Part shown: positions 1-8,457 of the stretch, in pieces
Layout of the letters: every line of letters begins with the position of its first letter
Position numbering within the stretch: position 1 is the stretch's first letter
NCBI GenBank assembly: GCA_964450435.1
Contig: CAYVCX010000009.1
Location: 1-64,000 of the forward strand
Source of the DNA: SKLM01 sp964450435
GTDB lineage: Bacteria; Chloroflexota; Anaerolineae; B4-G1
Direction: 5' to 3'
Length of the DNA stretch: 64,000 nt
Program-made: the position numbers and the translations under genes
Notes under the pieces: model-generated
Seen by the model: only the letters and a program-made list of their open reading frames with translations
What the model was told of the DNA's origin: nothing
Databases searched by the model: none

Positions 1-167
1 CCTCACCGGGAATCAGGGTATCCCAGGTATTGCCTACCGTTCCCACGGGGCTTCAGACAGGTTCTCGCTCATTTTCCCCTGCCTGCCCGCTTGGTCACTA
101 GAACCTCGAGGTGGGTTCTATACGGTCTTGTCTAAGACCGGCCACGGTTACAGCCCGTGGCACGCTC
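1..167. other. Left edge with three consecutive stem-loops
   Basis: No gene is seen here. Three perfect stem-loops follow one another: 99-105/114-120 (7 bp), 123-129/134-140 (7 bp, loop gtct) and 142-147/155-160 (6 bp). They lie immediately after the stop of the minus-strand methyltransferase gene, so the plain reading is a transcription end region. None is followed by a clear T-run on the minus strand. Confidence 0.5.
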
Positions 168-1538
168 TCATACCAGTAGCTTAACAGGACGCACGCCGCT
201 GCCGGTGTCCATATTGAGCACGACGGCCCGGGTCTGACGCTCCTCGATGGCCTGCGCCGTCACCGCGGCCACCACGCGCTGGACGTGGGTCAGACCATAC
301 TCGCTACGCCCGGGGAGCCGCTTGTGGCGGTACACCTGGTCGAGGACCCGGTCCTCCCAGTCGAAGAGCGTCATCTCCTCACGCAGGGCCCGCACCTGGC
401 TGGTCACCGCCTCGGCAAAGGTGTCTGCGTGTAGTTGCACCAGGCTGAGCATGCCGCTGGCGTCGACCTGGCGCAGGTTCCCCGTGTCCAGATCGAGCAG
501 GACACCTCCCTGCTGGACGATTTCCTGCTCCCGGATGCGCCCGGCCTCCCTGTCCTCCTCGGTGGTGGCATCGGTCTTTGTGAGATGCGTCTGCCCGCGG
601 AACAGCCAGCTGCGCCCCTCCAGGTCGAACCGCCGGTTGTCCGCGAAACCGAGGAACAGCAGGTTGGCAATCTGCGTGTCGCGCAAGGGGAGCAGGGTCG
701 AGCTCTCCAGCTCCCTGGTCGTGATCATCCGATCTCGCCACCAACGGGTGGTGCGCACACCGAACCGCTCAGCGTCGGCGACGAGCTCATCTGGCGTCAC
801 CTCCCGGTGGCGGAGATAGAACGCCCTCCCACCCCTGGCCTCCACTTCGAACCGTGCGTCCGGATACCCAAAGGGACGGTCTGACATCATGGGCGAGCCG
901 CCCGGCAGCCCCGGCGCGCTGCTGGCAGCCTGGGCCTGCCGACCGAAGGCTCGCAGCTTCGCCTTCATCGCCTGGTCCGTTCTGCTGGGCCGCCGACGGG
1001 CGACGATGACGATCTGCTGGCGCTCCGTGTAGTTCTCGGGCAAGAAGGGATACACCGACAGCACGTCGAAGTGCTCAGCCAGCCGGGCGGCGATGTAGCC
1101 GTTGAGGCTCTCTTGCCGTATGACGTAGAACAGGATCCCACCCCGCCGCAGGATGGACTGGGTGTCGCGCAAGAACTGAAGCTCCAGCTGCCCCCCGGAT
1201 CGCGGAGGGTTGAGGAGCATCAGGTCCATGACCTCATCCTCCCAGCGGGCCTCCTGATACGGGGCCTGGAGGCATTGACCAATCCTCTGCCGGGCCTCCT
1301 CTGCGCGTTCTCGATCGGCCTCGGCTCCGAAGGTCACTACCCGTATGCCGAACCGGCTCTCCAAGGCCTGCTGAATCGCCCCTAGGGCCACGCCGTTGCC
1401 GCAGCGCGGGTCTAGAACTCTCAGTGGGCCTGCTCCTGTCGGTTCGATCAAGTCGACGATACGATCCACCTCGTCCTCCGGAATTCTCATGTATCTCGGA
1501 GAGACAAGGGCGTCCGAGTTTTCGGTCGTTTCTTTCAT
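168..1538 (-). CDS. DUF6094-type class I SAM-dependent methyltransferase
   Basis: The protein has 456 aa. A Rossmann-type methyltransferase core is visible: LDPRCGNG at residues 42-49 is a motif I variant for S-adenosylmethionine binding, and LLNPP with NPP at 110-112 matches the motif IV seen in amino-methyltransferases acting on DNA bases. The 250-residue C-terminal part has no motif I recognise and may bind DNA. This arrangement resembles DUF6094 proteins, common on conjugative elements. Likely role: adenine or similar methylation of element DNA, for example to evade host restriction; the substrate is not shown by the sequence. GGAG sits 5 nt before the ATG. It is the last gene of the minus-strand run and no restriction endonuclease is adjacent. 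Confidence 0.75.
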   Translation of the reverse strand: MKETTENSDALVSPRYMRIPEDEVDRIVDLIEPTGAGPLRVLDPRCGNGVALGAIQQALESRFGIRVVTFGAEADRERAEEARQRIGQCLQAPYQEARWEDEVMDLMLLNPPRSGGQLELQFLRDTQSILRRGGILFYVIRQESLNGYIAARLAEHFDVLSVYPFLPENYTERQQIVIVARRRPSRTDQAMKAKLRAFGRQAQAASSAPGLPGGSPMMSDRPFGYPDARFEVEARGGRAFYLRHREVTPDELVADAERFGVRTTRWWRDRMITTRELESSTLLPLRDTQIANLLFLGFADNRRFDLEGRSWLFRGQTHLTKTDATTEEDREAGRIREQEIVQQGGVLLDLDTGNLRQVDASGMLSLVQLHADTFAEAVTSQVRALREEMTLFDWEDRVLDQVYRHKRLPGRSEYGLTHVQRVVAAVTAQAIEERQTRAVVLNMDTGSGVRPVKLLV

Positions 1539-1602
1539 AGCATCTCCAGTTAGTCGTTGCGTGGGCGGCCGCTGTGGTCGACGGCGGCCGCCCGGTGCGA
1601 TG

Positions 1603-2415
1603 TCAAGGGTGTCTCAGCCTGGCCTCTTCGGCTTTGAGCCAGGCTTGGGGGGACGGGGCGGTGATGACCTCGTCCAGAAGCTGGGCCATCCGCTCACCAG
1701 CCCGAGCCGTTTTGTCAAGCCGATGGTGGAGCGCGATGGAGAGATGCTCGACGACATACCCGTAGGCCTGCCCCACTTCCCTCTCCCCATGCCGCCGTAT
1801 CAGAGCATCGAGGGCCGCGTGACGGGCCTCCTTGGAACGCGGATCCGTGGAGGCAATGACCCTGGCGCCGTCGAGGCTGCACCGCCGAATCTTCAGGCGC
1901 CTACCCCCCAGCCCCGGTCGGCTGAAGATCAGTCGGCGCGGGTTCCTCACCTGGAGCACCTGGTGCTCTTCCCCGGATGCAAACAGGACGGGCTCGCGAA
2001 ACCAGATCAGGTCCTGGCGGCTCAATGACGGCCGCGCCTTGCGCGTGAGAACCCGGTCCCAGCAGGCCTCGCGCCATTGGCGGGCCCATCGGTTGGCCTT
2101 ATCGCTCCCGAAGTCGTACTCGGTCAGCTGGGCCAGGATGCGCTCGGGACAGCCAGTGGCACAGGGACCACAGGCCTCCGACATCTCCTTGTACCCGAAG
2201 TTGAAGTAGTCGTGACGGCGCCACCGCGTCAGGCACACGATAGCGATGACGCCCCTTCGCCGCCGCTGCTCGTCGAGCAGCTCGTAGGCGACATACGTCT
2301 CGGTGAAGGACGGGGCGGCCGCGTCCAAGACGCGCCCCGCTTCGCCGTCGAACGACGCGCTGAAGAACTCAATTGTGCTCTGCCCTTTCGGGCGGTGCGT
2401 GAACATCCATCCCAT
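1603..2415 (-). CDS. Conserved hypothetical, begins MGW-F-HRPKG (DUF6927-like)
   Basis: The protein has 270 aa. Its N-terminus MGWMFTHRPKG followed by IEFF resembles small proteins of mobile elements grouped as DUF6927; this assignment is from memory of the N-terminal pattern only. A pair of Cys (CGPCATGC, about residues 82-89) lies in the middle. There is no signal peptide or membrane segment. The ATG has a strong site, GGGAGGTGA, 6 nt upstream. A 15/16-bp hairpin lies in its leader (2441-2476). The function is unknown; such proteins are usually found in element cargo beside DUF6094 methyltransferases, as here. Confidence 0.65.
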   Translation of the reverse strand: MGWMFTHRPKGQSTIEFFSASFDGEAGRVLDAAAPSFTETYVAYELLDEQRRRRGVIAIVCLTRWRRHDYFNFGYKEMSEACGPCATGCPERILAQLTEYDFGSDKANRWARQWREACWDRVLTRKARPSLSRQDLIWFREPVLFASGEEHQVLQVRNPRRLIFSRPGLGGRRLKIRRCSLDGARVIASTDPRSKEARHAALDALIRRHGEREVGQAYGYVVEHLSIALHHRLDKTARAGERMAQLLDEVITAPSPQAWLKAEEARLRHP

Positions 2416-2440
2416 GATTTGTCACCTCCCAACACGCGTG

Positions 2441-2476
2441 GAGCCGGGACTGACGTTGTGACGTCAGTCTCGGCTC
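2441..2476 (-). terminator. Long hairpin between two minus-strand genes
   Basis: Arms 2441-2456 and 2461-2476 pair at 15 of 16 positions with a tgtg loop. The hairpin lies in the leader of the gene starting at 2415 and after the gene ending at 2624, so it can end the upstream transcript or act as a leader structure. There is no T-run, so it could equally be a regulatory or protein-binding dyad. Confidence 0.5.
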
Positions 2477-2623
2477 CGGCGGTTCATCCGCTGCCCGATC
2501 CCAGTGCGGGACCGGGGCACCGATCAGATCAACTTGGCACAGCGCAGCGACTGGGCCCACGTCCCCCCATCGGCACTCGGCGACGCAAGCCTGCTCAGGC
2601 CTCGTTGGCGCCTGCGATCAGTC

Positions 2624-3241
2624 TCAACCCTGGAGCTGAACGACTGTCTTCAAGACCATCTTCCACCCCGGCCTGTTCTCCGGGCGCTCCCAGCGCGGGT
2701 CGATGCGCCAGGCCTGGCAGCCCAACGTCTCCAGGGGGGTTACCAGCCCCAGCTTGAGCCCCACGCCCCACAACATCTCGCTCCAGAGAGGCCTCGCAGG
2801 CAGCTCGGTCACCCGCCCCCACTGATGGAAGAACCGGTCTCGAAATACCTGATCATCCTCGCCATCCCCGAAACGCACGATGTAGCCCCAGTGTCGCGCC
2901 CGGGCCTGTGTCGTGGCATCGCGGTGGAGGACGCAGGTCTCATATCCCACCCCGGTCTGGAGGGCATGGGGAGCGTTTCGCGTGTAGGCTGCTTCGTACC
3001 TGACCTGCACCAAGCCCTCTTCATCACACCCACCATTCAGGGGAATGGCCACGTCGGTTTGACGGTGCAGAATCGTGCCATCGCTCAGGACCACGCCCTC
3101 CCCGGCGACTAGGCGAGCGGCGATCCTGAGACCCCCCTCTTGAGCCGTGGTCAGGGCCGAGAGCGCAACGAACCCCAGCTCGGGGTCCACGGCGTAGAAG
3201 GGGCAGTGAGCCTTCTCTCCAGTGTAACTGACTGGCTGCAT
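2624..3241 (-). CDS. Hypothetical protein
   Basis: The protein has 205 aa. The start at 3241 was chosen because GGGAGG lies 5 nt upstream of that ATG; the longer open frame to 3358 has no ribosome site. The product is soluble, without a signal peptide or membrane helix. I recognise no family. It mixes acidic and aromatic stretches (for example FGDGEDDQVF and WGVGLKLG). It stands alone between hairpins at 2441-2476 and 3393-3423 and so is probably its own transcription unit in the same orientation as its neighbours. Confidence 0.6.
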   Translation of the reverse strand: MQPVSYTGEKAHCPFYAVDPELGFVALSALTTAQEGGLRIAARLVAGEGVVLSDGTILHRQTDVAIPLNGGCDEEGLVQVRYEAAYTRNAPHALQTGVGYETCVLHRDATTQARARHWGYIVRFGDGEDDQVFRDRFFHQWGRVTELPARPLWSEMLWGVGLKLGLVTPLETLGCQAWRIDPRWERPENRPGWKMVLKTVVQLQG

Positions 3242-3392
3242 GCTACCTCCCGGGAACATAGCGCGCGGCGAGAGCACCCCACCGCGCTGGCGACCTCTCG
3301 TTTGAGTTGCGTCTGGTCCGAAGGGCTTCTCCATCTCCAGCGGCGCCTGATGCACCAACGGGCCGGGCCCGACGCCCCGGTCAGCACCGGTG

Positions 3393-3423
3393 CTGGGGGC
3401 AGATCCCAGATTCTGCCCCCCAG
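3393..3423 (-). terminator. Hairpin just after the VWA gene
   Basis: A stem of about 11 bp with one extra C in the right arm (3393-3403 / 3412-3423) starts 2 bp past the stop codon of the VWA gene on the minus strand. The position suggests a transcription terminator for the MoxR-VWA operon; no U-tract follows. Confidence 0.55.
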
Positions 3424-3425
3424 GT

Positions 3426-4970
3426 CTAGACCGCTCTGAACGCCGCCACCGCGGCGTCCTCGGCCCCCTCGGCGTCGTGCATCAAGTCCACCATCCGGTG
3501 GATCTGGTCGCTCCACCTGGTGACCGATGTCTCAGCACTTGATCCCAGATCGACCAGGACGGTGAACACGCGTGTCCCGGTCCGCTTCTTGAAGGCGCGG
3601 AAGTCGCTCAGGAAGGAGTCGTCGACCGTCGCGATCCCGTCCGTGACGAACACGATGTCGGCTCGCTCGAAGCCACCCTCCTGCTCGATGATCTCCCGAG
3701 CCCTGGTCAGCGGGGTGCAGAAGTCAGTGCCCCCGCCGAAGAACGGCTCGGCCACCTCGAGGATGTCCTCCATCGTCGCCCGCTCGGGCTTCCTGATCGT
3801 CTTGATTCGGATCTGGTCGGCACTCCCGAACGCGATCCCGCTGAAGGGGCGTTGCTGGCGTCGGGCGATGAAGAGCATCGCCAGCACCACGGCCTTGGCC
3901 CAAAGCTCCTTTTCCATCGTCATCGACCCCGACTCGTCGTAGCAGACGACCAGCGGGCCTCGGGCCACCCTACGTCTCCCCATCATCCGATACTGCATGA
4001 CCTGCCGCTCGATCAGGCGGCGGTACAGGTCCAGCCTGAGCGCCGGATGATGCAGGAGCGCCATCTCTGAAGCGAGCATCTGCTGCAGGCTTCCGCCGAG
4101 CTCGACGCCAGCGATCTGCCCCGGCGCGCGTTCCGTCTTCTCAGCCTGGGCGGCGATGGCCAGGTTGCGGAAGCGTCCAACCATCTTGGCCAACCGCCGC
4201 AGCTTGTCTGACGCCATCAGGCGCTCCGCCAGAGCCAATCGGCGACCAGGAGGAACTCGCTGCAGTGCTCCGGGCGACAGCCCCCATCCACCCATGGACG
4301 CGCCCTGCTCATTGGTCCTCTCGACGGCCTCCTTCACGGCCTGACGGATCTCCCTGTCGGAGGGGATCTGGTCAAGGGCCTGTGCCATCGCGGACTCGGC
4401 CTCACGACGCGCAGCCTCGGCCTGGGCCAGGAGCTCGCCGGACTGCTGGCTTGCTCGCTGGCTGTTTCTCTTGTTTCCCTGCCGGGCGGCCACCTCGGCC
4501 ATGGCCTGGAGGGTCTCGGCCTGCGCCCTTCGTTCGGCCGCCCGTCGTTCGTGCTCACCGGCCTCTCGGGCCGCCGTCTGTTGTTGGTCGGTCAGCAGCT
4601 CCATCAGCTGCTCCCACAAGTTGACCGCCCCCAGGAGGGACATCGTCTCATCCAGGCGGGTGCGCAACCTCAGCTCCTGGAAGCCTCTGTTGCCCATCGC
4701 CTGTCTCAGGACCGCGTGGTTGAGCGAGTGAGAGGGCGTCATCTCCCTGACATCTCCCCTCAACCGGGGCACTCCCTTGTAGAGGGCCAGCTGCGCGTCC
4801 TGAAACAGCCTCAGAGCCGGAGGGTAGGCGTCCGCCTTCGGCTCCACGGCCCGCTCGGCGACATCCACGCCAGCCAGCCGATCAGCCGCCTGGAGATCTA
4901 TCACGTCGAGTCTGTCCAAGGCATGCTGGCTGCGGCGCTTGGGACTCAGGTAGTCCAGGAAATCTGCCAT
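3426..4970 (-). CDS. VWA-domain protein, partner of the adjacent MoxR ATPase (ViaA/CoxE-like)
   Basis: The protein has 514 aa. Its C-terminal half is a von Willebrand factor A domain with an intact MIDAS: DESGSM at residues 345-350, with the later T and D (GGGTDFCTP, VTDGIATVDD) in the expected order. The N-terminal half is helical and charged, with an Ala/Glu/Arg-rich coiled-coil stretch at about 128-205. This layout matches VWA proteins that work with MoxR AAA+ ATPases, as in RavA-ViaA and CoxD-CoxE pairs, which remodel protein complexes or insert metal cofactors. The start codon lies one base after the MoxR stop, so the two are translationally coupled. The client is unknown. Confidence 0.85.
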   Translation of the reverse strand: MADFLDYLSPKRRSQHALDRLDVIDLQAADRLAGVDVAERAVEPKADAYPPALRLFQDAQLALYKGVPRLRGDVREMTPSHSLNHAVLRQAMGNRGFQELRLRTRLDETMSLLGAVNLWEQLMELLTDQQQTAAREAGEHERRAAERRAQAETLQAMAEVAARQGNKRNSQRASQQSGELLAQAEAARREAESAMAQALDQIPSDREIRQAVKEAVERTNEQGASMGGWGLSPGALQRVPPGRRLALAERLMASDKLRRLAKMVGRFRNLAIAAQAEKTERAPGQIAGVELGGSLQQMLASEMALLHHPALRLDLYRRLIERQVMQYRMMGRRRVARGPLVVCYDESGSMTMEKELWAKAVVLAMLFIARRQQRPFSGIAFGSADQIRIKTIRKPERATMEDILEVAEPFFGGGTDFCTPLTRAREIIEQEGGFERADIVFVTDGIATVDDSFLSDFRAFKKRTGTRVFTVLVDLGSSAETSVTRWSDQIHRMVDLMHDAEGAEDAAVAAFRAV

Positions 4971-4971
4971 C

Positions 4972-6099
4972 CTAGGCCCCGAATTCGTGCATCACTTCGC
5001 TCTGCCAGGCGGTGACACGCTGCTGGGCCTCCTGCAGCTCGCGCTCCACCCGGCCCCCAGAGGCCTGCTCTTCGATCTGCGTCAGCTTCTTCTTGGCCTC
5101 GCGCAGCTCCGTGATCGCCTGGAGCAGCCTGTCGCTCTCCTCAGTCCCCGCTATCTCGTCGCTGCCCAGCACCCGCCGCGCCTCCTTGACAGCCTCCAAG
5201 GCCCCATCCTCGATCTCCGTGACGGCCACCAGAAGCGGCTCCGCCACGCCGAAGACCATCCTGGCCACCTGCCTGGCCTGGGTGGGATCGTGCCACAGAA
5301 TGTGCTGATAGACGGTCAGATCGTCCTCGATGACCTCGTCGCGCCCGCCGAGAAAGGCCATGGCCTTCAGGACGTCCAGGCTCTCCTTGTAGCGGCGGTC
5401 GGAGGCGACGATGCCCTGTTCCTGAAGAGCGCCTCGGATGTGGATGACCTTGTCCAGAATGCCGGGGTGGACGTCCACCTTTTTCACTGCCTCCTGCGCG
5501 TCTGCAAGGTCGCGTCGATCCAGCAACTGCTGGAAATCGCCCACGCACCCACGCATCATCCGGCCGAAGTTGGTGTGGTCCCGGATGTAGTCTACGTGCA
5601 GACGGATGGTGAAGCGGTCCCAGAGCGCCTCCAGCCCCTGCTCTCCCGAGGGCGACTCGTTCGACGCCCCGATCAGACTGATCAGGGGCGTCTTGGTCGG
5701 CGTTCCGTTGTTGTAGAAGAGGCGCTCCTGCATCAGCGAGAGCATCGTATTCAGGATGGCTGGCCCCGCTTTGAACACCTCGTCGATGAAGGCAAGCTCG
5801 GCCTCAGGCAGCTTGCCTCCGGTCAGGCGGCGATACTCGCCTCGCTCCAGAGCAGAGATATCCAGCGGCCCAAACAGCTCCTCGGGCACGCTGAACTCGG
5901 TCAGCAGCCAGGAGAAGTACCGGAGATCCCCCAACCCCGCCGCCAGGTCGCGGATCAACGATGACTTCGCAGTACCAGGCGGGCCAATGAGGGCGACGTG
6001 GCGGCCAGCGATGATGGCCCCAACAAGCGCCTCGATGGTCTCGCGGCGCTCGACGTAGGACACACTTAAGTCGTCGATGAGTCGGTTGAACTTGTTCAT
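4972..6099 (-). CDS. MoxR-family AAA+ ATPase (RavA-like)
   Basis: The start at 6099 gives 375 aa; it has GGAG 6 nt upstream, whereas the open frame reaching 6267 offers no better site. AAA+ motifs are intact: Walker A GPPGTAKS near residues 39-46, Walker B LAFIDEVF, sensor 1 GASNE, and the arginine-rich second half of the module. The last 90 residues are helical and charged, probably a coiled coil. MoxR ATPases act as chaperones with a VWA partner, and here the VWA gene follows after one base. The pair probably works on an element-encoded complex, but the target cannot be read from the sequence. Confidence 0.85.
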   Translation of the reverse strand: MNKFNRLIDDLSVSYVERRETIEALVGAIIAGRHVALIGPPGTAKSSLIRDLAAGLGDLRYFSWLLTEFSVPEELFGPLDISALERGEYRRLTGGKLPEAELAFIDEVFKAGPAILNTMLSLMQERLFYNNGTPTKTPLISLIGASNESPSGEQGLEALWDRFTIRLHVDYIRDHTNFGRMMRGCVGDFQQLLDRRDLADAQEAVKKVDVHPGILDKVIHIRGALQEQGIVASDRRYKESLDVLKAMAFLGGRDEVIEDDLTVYQHILWHDPTQARQVARMVFGVAEPLLVAVTEIEDGALEAVKEARRVLGSDEIAGTEESDRLLQAITELREAKKKLTQIEEQASGGRVERELQEAQQRVTAWQSEVMHEFGA

Positions 6100-6674
6100 G
6101 GTCTGCTCCACATCCTCCATACTTATGGCAAGCTTCATCGCGCAGTCCGTCATCATCGTGCGCCTTGCCGAGCCGATATCCAGCTGACCTATCTCCTCCA
6201 GTGCGCCAGGATGCCCGTCAGCTGCCTGAATCATCTTAGCGATCGACGACGCCCGTGATCGTGCCACCTTTAGCTCGTCGATGGCCGATGCCTGATTTGA
6301 GTGTCGAGCCAGTGTATTTCGATCGACTCCCGTCCAGGAAGGACACTATCGCCCTGCGGGCCGCCGGGTCGATCGGATTCAGAAAGACCTCTGCCGCAGC
6401 GAAGCCCGCTTCCTCGCATCAGGCGACTCGATGGTGGTGGCCGGGTGCACGCGCACGGGGGAGCAGTCGGGCCAAGCCCACGTGCCGCTGTCGGGCCCCT
6501 CGATCTCGGCGAGTGGAATCCTACAGAACCCAGACCTCGCCATTGCTGAGGAACTCCAGACTGACGGCACCCCGTCCCGGGGCCCCAGCCGCTCCTTGAC
6601 CCAGGGATCGGCGCGGGCCGCCGCGTCAACCCCTATGTGTCCATCGCCGTCGCCAATCAGGTGCCTTCTTGAAA
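6100..6674. other. Region without a confident gene upstream of the MoxR gene
   Basis: It lies between the primase-side hairpin and the MoxR start. Short minus-strand frames exist (for example 6379-6570), but none has a clear ribosome site or recognisable product. The promoter of the MoxR-VWA operon should lie here; I saw no convincing -35/-10 pair. Confidence 0.4.
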
Positions 6675-6708
6675 CCCCGAGTCAGGCGTCTGCTAGCCTG
6701 ACTCGGGG
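6675..6708 (-). terminator. Perfect 13-bp hairpin downstream of primase gene
   Basis: Arms ccccgagtcaggc (6675-6687) and its exact complement (6696-6708) flank an 8-nt loop, 34 bp past the primase stop. On the minus strand the stem is followed by tttc, a weak U-tract. This is the most likely end of the helicase-primase transcript. Confidence 0.65.
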
Positions 6709-6742
6709 CCATGGCGCAGCAGGCCTCTCGTGGACCTGATGC

Positions 6743-8140
6743 TCAAACCCGATCGATGCACCTCAGTCTCTTTCGGAACCTTGCCTCTCCATCGGGTTGA
6801 CCGGCCAGCTCGTGCACCCCCGCCACCCCGTCCAACCGGAGCACGTGGCAGTCGGCGGCGGGATCTCGCCAGCGAGCTACCTGATCGGCGCCTGTTGCAG
6901 TGCCGACGACGTAGACCGCCCGAAGTGCTCGCCGCAGCCACGGGATGTCGCGCCTGTGCACCCCCTCGCCCGTGATGGTCAAGGCCTGATAGCCCCAGCG
7001 CCACAGGGTGACGAGGTCCTCAAGGCTTTGTTCGACGCTCTCCTCAGCGTCCCCTCGCCTTGTTGCCCCCACCAAGACCGTGTCGGCGGCAATGGTGTCC
7101 AGGAACCGCCCGTGGGGATCGCGGTGCTTGACCAGGTCGTTCACGTCTCCCACGTCGTCGGGAAGCGCGATGGCAATCCCGTGACCCACCGCCCGGCGCC
7201 AGTGCCTCAGCGCGAAGGCCCCGCCCTGATCGTTGTCCGGCAGGAAGGCTATCGGACATCGGGCCAGCGCGTTGGCGTCTTCCCCCTTGAGCGAGGTGCC
7301 CAATGCGGCCACCGCCCGATACCCCCACTGATGAAGCGTGATGTAATCGAAGATGCCCTCCACAACAAACACGGCCGAGGAGCCATCGACCCTGGACAGA
7401 CCGTAGGCCGGTTTGGGCACGCCGGGAAGGAACAGATACTTGGGTCCCGCTCCTTCTCCCGGCAGGGCTCGCCCGGCCATGTGGACCACCTGCCCTTCCG
7501 CGTCGCGCTCGACCAGGACAATGCGACGGTCAAACAACTCCCAGATCCGCACCTCGTCGTCGCTGCGCTGCAGCAGGCCAACGTCCAGGGCGGGCTTCAC
7601 ACCGCACCGGAGGTATTCGAGCGCCGGGATCAACCGGTCCCCCGAGCAGTACCCAATCTGGAACTCACGCATCGCCCCCATACTGAGCCCCCGATCGACG
7701 AGGTATGCGTAGGGAGTTCCAGGCCCCCGGTCCCCCGTGGTGAGCGTCGCGTGATACAGTCGCGTGGCGACGTCCAGCACGCCTTTCTGACACCGCGATA
7801 GTTGTCTTTCAGGTGTCGCGTCGCGCGCCGGGCGACCCCCTCCCTCGGGCAGCCGTCCACCAGACAGAATCCTGCAGGCTTCGACAAAGCCAACGCGCTC
7901 CATCGCCTGGACAAACGTGACCACATCTCCGCCCATGTCGCAGACGTGACAGTACCACAGCCCCTTGTCCTTGTTCGGGTTGATGGAGAGGCTCGGCTTC
8001 CTATCGTCGTGGAACGGACAACGGGCCATGACCGTGCGGCGGCCCCCTCGCCCTACCCCCACGCCATAACGCCTCATCACCTCGACGACCGGGTTGCTCT
8101 CCTTGATTCGATCCACGTCGATCCTAGCTCTTCTTTCCAC
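6743..8140 (-). CDS. DnaG-type primase (CHC2 zinc finger plus TOPRIM)
   Basis: The start is a GTG at 8140 with GGAGG 7 nt upstream, giving 465 aa. The N-terminal CHC2 zinc-binding domain has C41, H44, C64 and C67 (CPFH and CHVC). A TOPRIM domain follows at about residues 250-330, with VFVVEGIFDY carrying the catalytic Glu and LPDNDQGG carrying the metal-binding acidic residues. The protein is shorter than chromosomal DnaG (about 600 aa) and shows no obvious DnaB-binding C-terminal domain; a distinct C-terminal region of about 120 residues is present instead. It should lay down primers for replication of the element. It overlaps the preceding small gene by 17 nt and is third in a helicase-small protein-primase unit. 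Confidence 0.88.
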   Translation of the reverse strand: MERRARIDVDRIKESNPVVEVMRRYGVGVGRGGRRTVMARCPFHDDRKPSLSINPNKDKGLWYCHVCDMGGDVVTFVQAMERVGFVEACRILSGGRLPEGGGRPARDATPERQLSRCQKGVLDVATRLYHATLTTGDRGPGTPYAYLVDRGLSMGAMREFQIGYCSGDRLIPALEYLRCGVKPALDVGLLQRSDDEVRIWELFDRRIVLVERDAEGQVVHMAGRALPGEGAGPKYLFLPGVPKPAYGLSRVDGSSAVFVVEGIFDYITLHQWGYRAVAALGTSLKGEDANALARCPIAFLPDNDQGGAFALRHWRRAVGHGIAIALPDDVGDVNDLVKHRDPHGRFLDTIAADTVLVGATRRGDAEESVEQSLEDLVTLWRWGYQALTITGEGVHRRDIPWLRRALRAVYVVGTATGADQVARWRDPAADCHVLRLDGVAGVHELAGQPDGEARFRKRLRCIDRV

Positions 8141-8438
8141 TGGCTTCCCTCCGCTGGCGAACCACAAACAGAACGCGTCCCCTCACGTCGTCGCATTGGG
8201 ACGGGGATCGGGTGAACGAGTATCCCGTTGTGCCATCGCGGCCGGTCTTGACCACGAGCCACGGCTTCTCACGACACGCGAACCGTCCGGCCTCGAACAC
8301 CACCAGGTCGCCCGACTCGACCTCGGGCCCAGGATGTGCGGTCTTCATCCTCACCGCGCGCGTCTCATGCCCCGGCTGGGCCAAATCGTGGGCGAACTCC
8401 CTTACCACTTCCATCACGTCCCAGCTCCGTTCGGTCAT
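8124..8438 (-). CDS. Small hypothetical protein between helicase and primase
   Basis: The protein has 104 aa, with GGGAGGGG a few bases before its ATG and an overlap with the primase start, so it is almost certainly translated. The middle (SGDLVVFEAG, then WLVVKTGRDG and GRVLFVVRQRR) looks like a small beta-rich fold and faintly recalls the C-terminal fold of S24/LexA proteins, but the catalytic Ser/Lys pair is not evident. I do not assign a function. Its place suggests a role with the UvrD-type helicase or the primase. Confidence 0.65.
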   Translation of the reverse strand: MTERSWDVMEVVREFAHDLAQPGHETRAVRMKTAHPGPEVESGDLVVFEAGRFACREKPWLVVKTGRDGTTGYSFTRSPSQCDDVRGRVLFVVRQRREASGKKS

Positions 8439-8457
8439 AATCCCCTCCCGGCTGCGT

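Noticed and set aside
168..1538. Restriction-modification system with the methyltransferase
   Set aside because: No endonuclease or specificity subunit lies next to it; solitary methyltransferases are common on such elements.
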